A DNA stretch of 64,000 nucleotides from Plicaturopsis crispa FD-325 SS-3 (GCA_000827205.1 KN832556.1:1275849-1339848), one strand, 5' to 3'. Positions 23,534 through 35,434 are shown, counted from the stretch's first letter. Numbers and translations are program-made. The notes: generated by a model from the letters alone, not told the origin.

Positions 23534-25504
23534 GATATCTGGCGGTGGGGGAGAGGAAAATGGCGGGGAAAAGGGGTAGCAAGAAAATGCGGGGAAATGG
23601 CTGCATTTTATAGGGCTCTGGTAGGTACGCGGCCTCCTGAGGCTCGGAGCAGGTATGTACCTGAGCGCCCCGCGAGGGAATCAAGATCCAAGTCGCGTTT
23701 CATGGTGAAAAGACCAGGAGCGTTGAGCGATCGCTCCTTTGGGCCTCGAAAACAGTCCATGTGATCTGCGTAGTCCATGACATGACGCCCAATGCGGTTG
23801 CGTCAAACCTTGGCAGTTCCTATGTTTGACATGGTTCAAAGTCAGCCTACCGAACGCAAAGACGCCTGGAAGCTTACTACGGGCCCCTCCGTTGACTTTG
23901 GAAACTGTCGCAAGCCAGCAGTTTCCAGTCTCAGCGCCATTTCGAGAGGTATGGGAGTGGAATGGGTAGAAACAACGGAACCGCGGAAAGTATGAAACTC
24001 GATCGGGAACCCCGCAGTCAAGTTGAAGCGCAATGTTACAACTTCGATCACAAGTCCGACTCTACTCAACGCTTTCTGCGGATGCAATTGTCTTCTTTTT
24101 TCCTGTCGTTCAAAGTTCACTTCTATTGTCTTGCGCTCGGTCCAGTCTGCTGCCCTTGTTCACTCATTCCGTCCACCAATGCTAGCCAGCACTGTCGACT
24201 GAGCACTCGTCGAGTTGCACCCCCTCTCTTTTTTCACACTCGTCTGTGTGATGGTCATCGATCAGGCACTGGCTTCAATGCCAATGCTACTGATGGGACC
24301 GCTTGTGTAGTAGTCTTGGAAAGATTTGCACCGCGTACGAATTGTATGCAATCTACGGAAGAATCAGGCACTCGGTAAGTCCAACAGACTCGTAAGTAGG
24401 CGCGCTCCGAGTCGGTGCTCAAGCGCTCAGGAGCGCTTCAGTTTAATCTGCACTGACTTTCGCGCCGGATGGCTATGCCACCGATACTATAGGCTCTACG
24501 GTACCTCCTGATACTGCATAATGCTATCCCCCACTGCTCTTATTCACCACCGCACCAGTGCGTTTGCGTCGCCCCACTACTGCCTACCGCCTCTGTCGGA
24601 TCTTCACACCTCTGCATACTTACTTAGCCGACGACGATGTCACCATTCAGGTACTCGTCCTCGATCATCCGTCAAGGCTTGCCGATCAGAAAGCGCGACT
24701 TTGGCGATGGTCGGCGGCATTTCCCCGCCTACCGTGTGCGGGGAAGCCGGGTCGCGCGTATGGGGTAGATGATGGTATCATTGTCCGCAACCCTGGGACT
24801 TGTGTTACTGTGCAGGCCCAGACGTCTGTGGCATCCGATGTACTTTGCGTCATCGTCTACTTACGATTGCACGATTGTCTTTACTCTGGGCCTGCGTGAG
24901 GGGGGCTCGTAAAGTCGTGACCGTCACGGTCGGAACTCAAAGGGCTAATGTCCAATGGCAAGAGGCCCTTCACTTTGAACTAGAAATTGGTCTAAATTGT
25001 GGCGCACACTTAGAGCATCGTAACCGGATTGCACACGTTGGAAAGCAGCGAGATACGCGTTTGGTTATACACAGCAAGCAATCTATATACATACAGGGCA
25101 AGACGTTCGGGGGCACGAGTACGACGGAGACGACAGCAACGAGACAAGGAACTGAGGGAGATGTCGGATGTAGGGAAGGAATCGCGATGGCGCAGTCGAG
25201 AGGGTATCGTCGAAGAGGATGCGTCGTGGTAGAGGATGTGTTTTCGTGATGATTGTCGGTCGTTCCGGTAGTGATCATCGTATGTTGGCGAATGGGTCGA
25301 ATTTTGGTTCGCGGCGGCCTCGAGGGTGGACAACACACAGGCGGGGGAGGAATAAAGAGAATAACAGAAAATTAGCGCAATAAGAAGGGATAAAAGAATA
25401 GTCCGTCGTGGATGAATGAGCAAGAATCGAGTATCGGAGGGTGAGTCGGAGGGCAAGGGAGAGTTGATGAGCACGTGGAGAGGTTGTCGTCCGTCGAGCC
25501 TTGA
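23534..25504. other. Long gap with no supportable gene
   Basis: Nearly 2 kb. It includes the promoter of the second sugar porter. Open frames at 23962-24378 and 24558-24899 are unlike any family I know. A gene with several small exons cannot be excluded by eye. I saw no terminal inverted repeats. Confidence 0.4.
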
Positions 25505-26188
25505 TCAATCGGATTCGACCATGGAGATCGAGCCACATTGCTCGCAAAAGCTCCACATAGTCCTCTGGCCATTGAGGCCAGGAGCGCACGCGACCTTGAG
25601 TTTGGGGATTTGCGAACAGCTCGTCCTAATGCACCCGGAAAGAAATCAAGGATCAGCGACGTCCTGGAATGGCGAGGAAAAATGACATGTAACGGCGGGA
25701 TTACATACCCATGGTGGGAGAAGTTACTTGACGGCTGGATAAGACCGACACTGGGGGAGGGAGGAGTAGAGGGGCCGGAGAGGTCGTGGTATCGCAAAGG
25801 GTTCGAATCACTTGCACCTTCGGGTTTAAATGTTAGCGGATAGAGGTCGAAGGACGGATAAACGGCTGGGCACGTCGGTAAATGACTGCTCATGTCCGCA
25901 GTGTTGCCGAGATAAATTACACGTACGGGAGTCAATGTCAATATCAGAGGAATTAGAGCTGGTGTTGGAGGGAATGCGAATATGGAAGGTTTGGTCAGAG
26001 GGGGGCTCAACATCAGACATGGCGACGTCGACGTCGGGCTCGTATTGGGGAAAAGGTACGAGCTTTTGGTGCTTAACGGTCTATTCAGAAACGGGCGTCA
26101 GTATGTTTATCTAGGTATGGGCATATGACGGGAAACAAACATGGGGGGATGCGTCCTCGGACTCGACGAATTTTCGCTTCATGGCCAT
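25505..26188 (-). CDS. Small conserved protein of unknown function, 159 aa
   Basis: Four exons: 26188-26141, 26080-25927, 25865-25709 and 25625-25505, all phases consistent. A second in-frame ATG at 26182 could be the true start. The protein begins MAMKRKFVESED with a basic patch, then has KLVPFPQYEPDVDVAMSD. It ends in a Cys-containing segment: QIPKLKVACAPGLNGQRT, then MWSFCEQCGSISMVESD. From memory, proteins with this C-terminus occur widely in Agaricomycetes and have no assigned role. The Cys pair (CEQC) could bind a metal, but only one such pair is present. Confidence 0.72.
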
Positions 26189-26657
26189 TATGAAGAGTGG
26201 ACGAGGGATGGCAACGACTAGGGACAGTGAAGACGAGGGCGTGGAAGTGTTGAAGAGGGAAGAGAGGAAAGAAGAGCGAACTTACCGCTCAATCTAAATA
26301 CACAGGGTTGTTGTGGCGTATTTGCATATCACGAAGAATTTTTTACCATGATTACACAATCCTTCTTGTCCGAAAGAGGCAAAATAACCCGCTGATCGCG
26401 GGCTGCCGGGGCTGTGCCGAACGACCCACCCTCGATTTACTCCCATGAATTTATGGAATAAACTCATTTAAAAAACTATGTAATAACGTCGCTCACGTGG
26501 TACGAACCACGCAAGCACGCGAGACGCATTCGACTGCGAGCTCAACGCCGCCGCCTTGCTCCATGCTCGTTGCGACAAACGACGAGCTCGACTGATTCAA
26601 CGACGAGCACGACCATATCCACGACGAGCGCAACGATTTCATACGACGCACAGTGAA
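26189..26657. promoter_or_regulatory. Divergent intergenic (shared promoter) region
   Basis: This region of about 470 bp separates a minus-strand start (26188) from a plus-strand start (26658). I found no specific element. It is called a promoter region from geometry only. Confidence 0.4.
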
Positions 26658-27431
26658 ATGGAACACATATCCCCCGCCGACATACCCCTTCCCCAGTTTC
26701 TGGACCCAGTGCTCGATTATCTGTCCGCGAATTTACCGCCATCGCTGTACTCATTCCTCCTCACGCTCCTCTCGCATGCACTAGCACTCTTCACAGCGTT
26801 ATTCAACCTCTTAATATCGTTAGCGTCCTCGCACCCGTCGGAATGGGATCTGCAAACGGTGCTACCGCCACTCATTAGCTTCCTCGCCGCGTACCTCGCG
26901 CTGGTGAGCCTCTACCGAACAACGAGCTGGATGTTCAGGACCGCTGTATTTTTCGTCAAGTGGGGGACCATCATCGCAGCACTCGCAGCAGGCGCAGGGT
27001 GGTACATGGGCACCAACGGTGGGAATGGTGTCGGCCGCGGGGCTGGTGGCGGGCTCGCCTCCGGCCTTGGTGGGCTGTTCATGGACATGATGAACGGCCA
27101 GGGTCAGAATAACCCACGGGCGCGTTCGCAATCCTCTCGCACGAGGGAAAAGCCGAGGCCGAAGCCTTGGGAGTCATTCCAGACGCACCAGGATTGGCAG
27201 TACCAAGAGAACGATGATGTCGACGAGGGGGGCAACGGAGCACAGAAGATTCTTGGGGACCTTATGGGGGTTATGCGGGAAGGTGGCTGGTGGGAAGCTG
27301 CAAAGAGCTTTGTAGACGCCCACACGGGGCCGGACGACAGAGAGGACGGTAACTCGGATGGTACAGAGACCCGGCGTAAGCAGCCTCCACGAAAAGCCAA
27401 GACGAAGGGACGGAATTCGAGGCAGCGGTAG
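26658..27431 (+). CDS. Apq12-like nuclear envelope membrane protein, 257 aa
   Basis: Single exon. I chose the ATG at 26658 (MEHISPADIPLPQFLDPVLD) because the frame upstream of it is Arg-rich and unlike coding sequence. Two hydrophobic stretches, LYSFLLTLLSHALALFTALF and LISFLAAYLALVSLY, are followed by RTTSWMFRTAVFFVKWGTII, a pattern I associate with the Apq12 (nuclear pore assembly and biogenesis) domain. A Gly-rich linker and a long charged C-terminal tail follow. In yeast, Apq12 acts at the ER/nuclear envelope in membrane homeostasis and pore assembly. The family call is from pattern memory and should be checked by profile search. Confidence 0.62.
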   Translation: MEHISPADIPLPQFLDPVLDYLSANLPPSLYSFLLTLLSHALALFTALFNLLISLASSHPSEWDLQTVLPPLISFLAAYLALVSLYRTTSWMFRTAVFFVKWGTIIAALAAGAGWYMGTNGGNGVGRGAGGGLASGLGGLFMDMMNGQGQNNPRARSQSSRTREKPRPKPWESFQTHQDWQYQENDDVDEGGNGAQKILGDLMGVMREGGWWEAAKSFVDAHTGPDDREDGNSDGTETRRKQPPRKAKTKGRNSRQR

Positions 27432-27756
27432 ACGACTTATATTTGATTGGAATTGATGCTTTCTTTCGCTTTGGCACATCTGCATGTACAATTACAGTGT
27501 ATTCATGGAGCTCTAGAACGGAACGGTGTACATGTGTGCGTCAACGCGATGTAATGCATACATAAAATGTGAGAAATGAGCAAGCACAAGATGCTGAGTA
27601 GAAGGAGAATGTGTGTGCGCCCTAGAGACGCTGGCGGCCGAGTGTCCTGCTGATAGGCTATAGGTATGTGTACGTGGGTTTCAAGGAGGGAGTGAATGTC
27701 CGGACCCCGAGTAGGCGTTGGGGGACGATAAGGGTACCGTGCCGGTAAGCCCCAGC

Positions 27757-28367
27757 TCATGCGGGCACCGCTTCTGCCGGAACGACATGTCGCTGGGTTT
27801 GTGGCTGGGTAAAGCGGTAGCTGTCCTCCCGACCCTGTAAGCACCAAACTGGGGAAAGAGGGTCACGACGTACTGTGCGATACGGCCCAATTGGATAAAG
27901 CCCGTTGTGCCGACAAAGAAGTTTACCTTATCAGGGAGCAACCACGGTAGTTTAAGCATGCCGAAGAACAATCAAAGGAGCAAGAAGACGTACTGCAGCG
28001 AGGCCGTAGTTTTTGGGTATGATTTGGAAAGCGTTGCGGACCCAAATCATACCGCTAGTTGCCAGAGCTGTACGCCAGGACGTGAGCGTCAGGATACCGA
28101 GTACCCTGGGGCAAAGCAGAGACTCGTTGCTCGACTCACCGGCGTTTTGGCCTGGGACGAGTTTATCTGCTGGCCGTGCCATGTCCTTTACCCCGGCGAG
28201 TACGATGCACCATTTCATCAATGGCGCGTAGAAAAAGATTGTTTTAGGGCCTACATCCACTGGTGAGTACATTGTTATAGTCATCGCTGAGAGTGTGACG
28301 CACCTGCGGGATGGTTCATGAACCATGTCAATTTCGAGGAAAAACCAGAAGCAGCCGCGCCAGACAT
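27757..28367 (-). CDS. Mitochondrial pyruvate carrier subunit (MPC2 type), copy 1
   Basis: Five exons: 28367-28304, 28250-28140, 28067-27994, 27926-27874 and 27820-27757, giving 121 aa. Conserved MPC motifs are present: FMNHPAGPKTIFFYAPLMKW, VLAGVKDMARPADKL, TSGMIWVRNAFQIIPKNYGL and VNFFVGTTGFIQLGRIA. MPC subunits pair in the inner mitochondrial membrane to import pyruvate. The last junction is set by similarity to the neighbouring paralogue (HYRFTQP here, NYRYTAR there). The neighbour is a tandem paralogue in the same orientation. Confidence 0.9.
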
Positions 28368-28889
28368 TGCAAAAACGATCGACTCTAAAAGATACAGAGG
28401 GAAGAGAGGGTGAAGGTGGGGGTTGGAAGACAAACGAGGGGAACACGACGAAGACACATAGCAGTATCTTATATACCGTATGTAAGCGGTGGGAGGGTCG
28501 CTGACCTTCATCTCCTATGGGAGATAGACCCGCTAGGCAGGGGCAGGGTCTATTACTATTCGCGGTGGGATGGCTTCAGTAAGTGGTGCCAAAATACACG
28601 GTCGAGGGAGACAATCTGCCGCCGCGGATCGGCAAATAAGCATTATCGACCGTGGGCCAATGCGTTGAGACGTATAGCCGATTGGGCACCATTGCCTGCC
28701 AATGCACTGGAGGAACGTGCCGAGCACCAACCGAGTACCGGAGAAGTCGCTCAGACCTACAGATGGAGCCAGTGAATTCAGCCATTGCAGAGATCGGGCA
28801 GGTGGGACAAATATGACGGAGTCTAAAATATAAGGAAGGGGAAGATACATAGAAAACCAATATGCTCAAGTGATGACTCCTTGACCCGT

Positions 28890-29493
28890 TTAGACTGCGT
28901 GGGGCTTGTCGGCCGCTGGTCGTGCGGTGTATCGGTAGCTGGGCACAAGTCACGTCAGGAGTGCACGATAAGGAACGGTGAATAATGCCTTACTTTACGA
29001 TGCGACCAAGTTGGCTCAAACCTGATAACCCGACACAGAAATTGACCTGCAATAATGTGATGAGATAGACTTGACATCATTACGGGAGAGGCAATACTGA
29101 CGGCTGCAAGACTGTAATTGATAGGTGTGATAACGAGGGCATAGCGGACCCAGATAAATCCTGTTGCAGTCAGAGCTGTAGTAGAAAGAGGGACGGCGAA
29201 CAGCGCATGCGATAGGATGGTGTCAGTCTGTGTCTGCACTGCGTCATGTGCATAGCACTTACCGAGGTTCTGCGAAACACTGAGCTTCTCTACAGGGCGC
29301 GACAGATCCTTCAAGCCAGCCAAGACCAGACTCCATTTCATCGCAGGTCCCCAGAAGAACACTGTTTTCGGACCTGCAGCGTGATTCCTCGGTTAGGCGG
29401 AAAAGCCGGAGGAAAACAGGAGCACAGACCAGCAGGGTGGTTCCAGAAAGCAGAGAGCTTGGACGTGGCCACGGTCGTTGCTGCGCCAGACAT
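28890..29493 (-). CDS. Mitochondrial pyruvate carrier subunit (MPC2 type), copy 2
   Basis: Starts MSGAATTVATSKLSAFWNHP at 29493 and ends PAADKPHAV at 28890. Motifs in order: GPKTVFFWGPAMKWSLVLAG, DLSRPVEKLSVSQNL, ATGFIWVRYALVITPINYSL and VNFCVGLSGLSQLGRIVNY. Exon structure mirrors copy 1, including intron positions after the HPAG region, after SQNL/GQNA, and before VNF. One donor is GTCTGT, a minor form seen elsewhere in this window. Having two MPC2-type genes side by side suggests duplication. Whether they pair with each other or with a separate MPC1 cannot be told here. Confidence 0.88.
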
Positions 29494-29611
29494 TCTTGAT
29501 GTAGGTGTCGTTGATGCCGAGGGGAATAGAAGAGTATGCTCGTCGCTGTCAGCGACGGACAAGAGAATTTGAACGCGGGGAGGAACGGCTCGGATACCGG
29601 AAGTAGAATGC

Positions 29612-29619
29612 CCCTGCAA
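29612..29619. repeat. Target-site duplication (left copy)
   Basis: CCCTGCAA directly before the left end of the MITE. The same eight bases follow the right end at 30279-30286. Confidence 0.78.
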
Positions 29620-30278
29620 AGGACCTATGATAGTCCCAATGGAGGTCACATACGGAGTCCGGACAAATTTTTGATTTTGAGCCCCGAATGTTGGATATTT
29701 GTCCGGACAAATCGCCAAAATCTGACAACAGGTCGGATATTTAGTCCGGACAAGCCAAATTGGCGCCACAGAGGTCTGATATTTGTCCGGACAACCTCCT
29801 TACACGGAAATTGTCCGCCTCCATATACGACCGGTCCGCGGCTGGGCTCGTGGTCTATCGACTTTTGTATGGAAAGCTGGCCAGTTTGGGTCCTATCGGT
29901 ACTTTGTACCTCTGTATTTACCCCGTTCTCATTATTTCTTAATGTCTTACTCGCCGCTACACATAAATCCGTAGTTACTCATTGTGTTTCCTCCCGAGCT
30001 CTCCTCAATTTGGGGTAGACCACTCATATTGCATACTTGACCCGGGTAGGGCGCTAATATGTGCTTACACCGCCTACGACAACATTCTGGGATTTTTCGC
30101 GAATTTATTCGATTTTTAGATGTCTGATACGTAGTCCGGACAAGGCCATTTTTTCTTCGAGGTCGGATACATAGTCCGGACAAAATCTTCGGCACGTGCG
30201 GTTCAAAGTCCGGACAAATTATATTCGATTGTTTCTTTCAGTATGTGACCTCCATTGGGACTAAGTATCATCGGTCCT
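29620..30278. mobile_element. MITE-like DNA transposon with an 8-bp target-site duplication
   Basis: The element is flanked by the direct repeat CCCTGCAA (29612-29619 and 30279-30286). Its inverted ends begin AGGACC and include a perfect 22-bp inverted pair (29632-29653 against 30241-30262, AGTCCCAATGGAGGTCACAT and on). No open frame for a transposase is present. The inside carries seven copies of GTCCGGACAA, four near the left end (29657, 29701, 29744, 29785) and three near the right (30134, 30174, 30208). Most are preceded by a GGTCGGATA-like motif. An 8-bp duplication is known for hAT and KDZ-type elements; the ends do not look like standard hAT ends, so the superfamily is left open. Confidence 0.82.
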
Positions 30279-30507
30279 CCCTGCAATGACTCTGAGCGCA
30301 GTCATGACCTTGCGGCCGTCTCAGAGGTCTTGGTGTCGAAAATATGTAGCAGAACGCTTTCAATCGGTACATTAGGCAGCGCATGGACGTGAGCATAAAG
30401 TTAACGGTGTTAAATTAGGAGGATCAAACACAACATGACAGCAGGAAGAGAGCATCGAATAGGTTTGAAAATATAGTGTACGGGGTGCAGGAGCGAAACC
30501 AAAAAGA

Positions 30508-33500
30508 TTAGAGCTCGTCTGCACACGAGCAATTACAGTCCGCTACGGCACAAACCGTGTTCGGTCTATTGCCGTCGTCGCCGAAGAACCAGTCCATCAT
30601 ATGGGATGCATGACCGCCGTGCCTACACGATTGGCACATAACAATGGCATCCTCGATGGTGTCTGCAATAAAGACATAGATCAGTAACGAATAATTAATA
30701 GCGGACTGGGAAGAACCACCTTTCAGTTGGGAATGCGCAAGGTCAGCATCTCTGGCGGTATCGTGTAGAATCCCAAGTGGCATTAAACAGATGGAACATC
30801 GGGGAAGAGAACGGTCGCAATTAGGACACCTCGATGCGATGGCCTACATCGATAAGTTAGCAAGACAGAGATGTGTCGACCAATGTGGACGTACATGTTC
30901 TGTTTGGTCAACAGATCCGGGGACATTGAAGGCCTTGTTGCAATAATTACAGCGCAGCAGAATTTGCGGCGGGGCCCATTTGAAAGGCTGCACGTCACCA
31001 CTTTCAACGGCAGCGTGTAGCAACTGTCCCCTTTCGACGTCAAAAGAGACACGGTGATGAAATAACTTGAACCCGTCGAGGAGGTCACGGTATGCATCCA
31101 GCCACCGCTGGGCTCTTGCATCCTCGAAATGGACAGGGCACACGTACGAAGACAGCAGCGTGGCCGATTGAACGTCGCCTGTGCGGTTAACGTAGCTTTG
31201 CAAGATGTTCATGCCAGAAGGGGTGAGGCCCGTGACAATGATCCCTTCGATGTCCCCTTGCGTGCAAGAACTGTCGATAATTCGCCGCAAGTAGGACGAG
31301 ATGTCCTTGTCTTCCAAGAACTGGAACGCGATGGCAAGCCTTTCGCGGAGCGGCAGAGACTCTTCTTCTAGGACCTCGGACCAGTCGCTTGAAGTCAACT
31401 GCGTTAACATCGCTCGGAAGTACGGGTCCTGGAGGCGCACGATTAGTCGCTCGCAATGGGCGCGTAGTTCCGAATTTTTGGATGGACCGAGCGTTAGCGC
31501 GGTAAGCGTCCCAGACATCATGTGGTGGGATTCATCTACCGTTACTTCGATTATTACCTCACGAAACAGAAATAAGGTCGAGCGCTCACCTCCGCTATGC
31601 ATCAAGAGTTCAATTGCCTTCGAATACTGCTTCGTGAAGACAAGCCAACACGCGGCCTGGGAGTACTTGCCCTCCTTCTCCCACCTCACCTCAGAGTCAG
31701 CTTATTGAAAGCATTGGGAGATGATTGAGCCGCTCACTTTGCAACGGCCTCATTCAAGTCACCGTCGGACAGGCTCCATCCAAGTAATTGCAGCGCGAAG
31801 CGCCTTTGCGCCAGTTTAGCTGTGGACACGCTCGGCTTCCATGATGTCCGCTCATGTCCCCCGCGAGCGCCAAGTGCTAGTATCGCTGCATGGAAATCTC
31901 CATGAATATCCGCGATGGGCGAACGATCGCGTCGTTTCGAATTTCTCGGTCGAGCCGATGACGAGCGGCGCTCAATGCCATCCGGCGGAAGCTGCAGAAG
32001 AAAGTTGCGCGGGGTAGGCATCGTGGAGTCTTGGACAGTCGTGCACTGAAATCCTTCCCATATGCCGTGCAGCCCCTTGAACGAGAAATCGTAGCCGTGA
32101 AGCCGAGGCGACGGGTATGACAGTAGTTCCCGAGAGTCTGTCATGTCGTTCGGCGCTTAGTTACAATGAGAAGTGAAGACCGGTAACAGAAACAGCGTAC
32201 GAGTGATCCAACCCCATAGCTCCGATAGGACTAAGCTATCGGAAGGATTGCCTTGGGTAATCCGTATGTTTTGTCGCGGCTGCAAGTGAACTGTTAGCAC
32301 GAGTTTGGGGCCGTGAAATCTTTTACCGTACGCTAGCAAGGCCATACCCTCGGACTACTCTTTGGCGCATGACCATGGATATGTCTTCCTCGACAACATG
32401 CTGAATCAACTTCAGATTTTGCTTTCTGCCGCGAGAGGCACTCTTGTCCCGATGTCGGCCACGATGACTGCGCTCTTTGTTAATACCGTTCGTATGGGCG
32501 GCTTTGTCGGCTGTACTTCCTGAGCCCGTTCCGACCTCAGGTACGGCGGAAGAGTGCTCAAAGTGATAGCTCCGGAATGACGCTGGACTGTGCGATTGCA
32601 CGTGCCCGGGCCTCGTCGCAGCCAGGTTTGCCGGCGCGTGAGTTACATTCGCAGTTAAGGCCGGAAATCCGTCTTCGTCTCCACGGCCGAAGATAGGCGG
32701 CAACGTGTTGAAGCCACCTGCCTCGTTCATGGGTGAGCGCTCCCGTTCGTGGTGAGACAGTGTGCGGTCTATTGCTCCGCGCGACGGAGATATATTCCAC
32801 GGTTCATTTGGAGGGCTAGTCTCGTGGAAGCCTGGGACTATGCGACATGTCTTTCCTGCCCCAAGAGCAAGGTCACCGCGGGCACTCCAAACGGCTTGCT
32901 TGGGAGTGTCGTGAACTGCATATAGCTCAAGGTCGCCATCCTTGTTGACGATCATCGCTTTGGAAGTCAGGGAGTGCGCCTCGAGGCCAGGGACTAGTGC
33001 GAAGGAAGCCAGTGGGCGGTTAAAATACTTCGCTAGAACGGGCAAGTTGTCAGCAAATCTCTTTTCGTGGTATGGTAGCCGAGGCCTTACTTTTGTACGT
33101 GTCAGAGAGCACCAAATTGGATGGCGGCGCCCTTTGTTCGCCTTGGGTTGATTGGTTTCCGCTGGTCCAAGGCAGATTAGCCCACGATCGACGCTGCGTC
33201 CTCACGGACTGTGACGAATTCTGTGACTTTTCACCATCACCAGATGATTCCAAGGTTTGTGACTGCTGTATATCCCAGAAGCGGACATATGTAGAATCTC
33301 TCTGAAGAGCAGCGAGAGCGCCGCGCCGCGTGCTGGAAAACTCGACGGTAGTAACCGCAGAGTCTGAGTTGCGAGCACCGTCGGCGGCGGCATCCATCTC
33401 CGTGAATGTGAGGAGGGGGGCAGAAAGGTAGCGGATATCCCAGACGGTGACGACACTATCCCCAAAAGTCGCGATACGGTGCGTGTCGAATGGGTCGGTC

Positions 33501-34257
33501 GCAATGCCATGAACCTTGGTGGCAATATTCTTGTTGGAAGGTACAGGGCTGCGGAGGTCGAATAACCGCAGCCAGCGATGCGATATTCCCGCGAGTAGGT
33601 GGTATGTAGACCTAGGGAGGAACGTGACGGAGGAAACGACTTCGGTGGGTGCGTGGTGCTGCAGTATCCTTGAATCGGCACGTGAGCTGATGTCGGCGCG
33701 GGGGATCTGAGGCGTGGGGCGAGGATACACGGTAGTGTGTTCACCGGGACTAAGGGAGTGTGCCAATGATGCGGATGCGGTATTAACGTCCCAAATAATA
33801 AGCGATGGGTCTCCGCGCACTTTGTCCAGTCCGACTGCGAGGTAATTTGGGTCGGCAGCGCAAAATGCTAGCGCGTTGCAAGAACGCGAATTGCGAACAG
33901 GGAGGGACACAACCGGTCCATTTGACAGGACGTGATTGTGTGTTGATTTGTTCGCCTCGAGCCGTATGAGGTCGACGCGCCCTGTGCTAAGGCCAACTGC
34001 CATAAGGTCGTCGAGGTTTGGGTCAGGAGACCAGGCAAAGCACTGATATCCGCCATTCAATTTTCCTCGCATCAAGGACAGGAAAAAGGACACACCTTCA
34101 TAAATTGGAGGTCGAGCCGTGAGGTGATGTGCCGAATCTCAGGATAGTCTGGTGCCCATTCATAAAGAGTGATCTGCGAACCACCGCCGACTATGAATTT
34201 GTTGTCGTGGCGAGGGTGCCAGAGCAGGCGCCTGTCTGGTTGAGTGGACACCACCAT
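30508..34257 (-). CDS. SEA4: Mios/Sea4 homologue (SEA/GATOR2 complex subunit)
   Basis: Multi-exon gene from MVVSTQPDRRLLWHPRHDNK to DCNCSCADEL. The N-terminal half is a WD40 propeller (KFIVGGGSQITLYEW, AFCAADPNYLAVGL, HRWLRLFDLRSPVPSNKN, IATFGDSVVTVWDIRYLSAP). It is followed by a long low-complexity linker and a helical region (QAACWLVFTKQYSKAIELLM, GLTPSGMNILQSYVNRT). The C-terminal zinc-binding RING-like domain has LLRCNYCNKAFN, SRCPNCDRSLPRCSICLMP, MCQSCRHGGHASHMMDWFF and CAVADCNCSCADEL. This order is diagnostic for Mios/Sea4, which regulates TORC1 in response to amino acids at the vacuole. Confidence 0.92.
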
Positions 34258-34631
34258 TGCAAAAACGTTCTAAGGCGAGATACGCGAAGAATGAGCGCTG
34301 AGCAAGAGGACCGCCGACAAAAGCTCAAGACCAGAACTTGACCAGAACCAGAAAGTCTACGGCAAGCAACGGCCGAGCCGGCTTGACTTGAACGCAGCAA
34401 ATTAAAGCCCTCGTAGGCGTCTTGGATATGGCGGTTACAGCATACAGAGGTTTAGTGGGCGTCGTCCGGTTTCTTCCAGTTCAAAATCATTTCCACATAC
34501 AAGTAGCTCGGAAAGAGGCGTATCAAGCTGGAATGCCTGAACTTTCTAAGGGCGAAGCCACCGGCCCTAAACCCGACGCGTTCGACAATCGCGTCACGGT
34601 CCTGGAAACTTGAACTGGAACCACGCTCACG
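34258..34631. promoter_or_regulatory. Divergent intergenic (shared promoter) region
   Basis: A 374-bp gap between the Mios/Sea4 start on the minus strand and the DAD4 start on the plus strand. No element is recognised; the call rests on geometry. Confidence 0.4.
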
Positions 34632-34954
34632 ATGGAGAATCCACACGCAGAACGACAGGCAGTTCTACTAGAACGTATCCTAAAGAACACGGCAAGTAAA
34701 GTGCCTTACTCGTGTACTCCACTGGCTTATAATCTATTCCTGTAGTCCAAATGCACAGAGATGATCGTCGAACTGAACCAGTGTGTCGAGGTGCGGGAGC
34801 GTGTTGCGTCCCAGGAAGCTTCGCTCAAGACGCGAACTTTGTGCAGGAAATCTTGCGCGCCAACGCGTACGTGAAGACTGCGGCTGATTTAGCCCAGAAA
34901 TATCGCAAGAACGTGCAGTACAACTTGGAGGCCACGAAAAGTGATAATGCATGA
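34632..34954 (+). CDS. DAD4: DASH complex subunit DAD4, 70 aa
   Basis: Three exons: 34632-34691, 34746-34790 and 34847-34954. The joined protein reads MENPHAERQAVLLERILKNT, then SKCTEMIVELNQCVEEILRA, then NAYVKTAADLAQKYRKNVQY and a short tail. This matches DAD4 (about 72 aa) along its whole length, including the MENP start. DAD4 is part of the DASH ring that couples kinetochores to microtubules. The first intron is a GC-AG intron (GCAAGT at 34692): only that donor restores the conserved NTSKCTE junction in frame. Confidence 0.9.
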
Positions 34955-35434
34955 TGGATTACGACCGCCATGCGAGCCTTCTACTCGCTCGTGCGATACA
35001 GACATATATCGTCCGAACGAACGACCTGGACGCGTAGGAATATCGAGCATCGAAGCTCAGAGCTAGCCAGACGTGCGGCCTTGTCACGCCACACGATACC
35101 TATATCACCTATATCCCGACCGTGAAGAGATGCAAATTGACAATTTCATGCCGAGCAGCACTATCAAATAGAAACCGAACCACAGCAGGCTAAGTACAGG
35201 AAGGGATAAGCAAGGGGATAAAGAAAGCAATATGCGTGGTGTCTAGGCTACATTCTACACAAAAGAGATGGTCGACTTCGTGAATGACAGACAGGTGAGT
35301 AGGTATCTTTCCCAAATGGTCCATGGTGATCGTAAGGAGGTGGATATGGTGCAGGTTTTAACATCGCGGGCAATTCCGAGGGTGCAAGAGAGTGTACATT
35401 GGCGACGGGTCAGTGAGGCAGTATAGCTGGGCGC
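34955..35434. other. Intergenic, nothing recognised
   Basis: A gap of about 480 bp between converging genes (DAD4 and the membrane protein). It would hold both 3' ends. Confidence 0.5.

Noticed and set aside
23962-24899. Open frames of 138 and 113 codons on the plus strand
   Set aside because: No recognisable motif, the composition is not clearly coding, and no splice joins give a better protein.
25795-25820. GGGTTCGAATCA, a tRNA B-box-like sequence
   Set aside because: It lies inside a well-supported coding exon and has no A box or cloverleaf around it.
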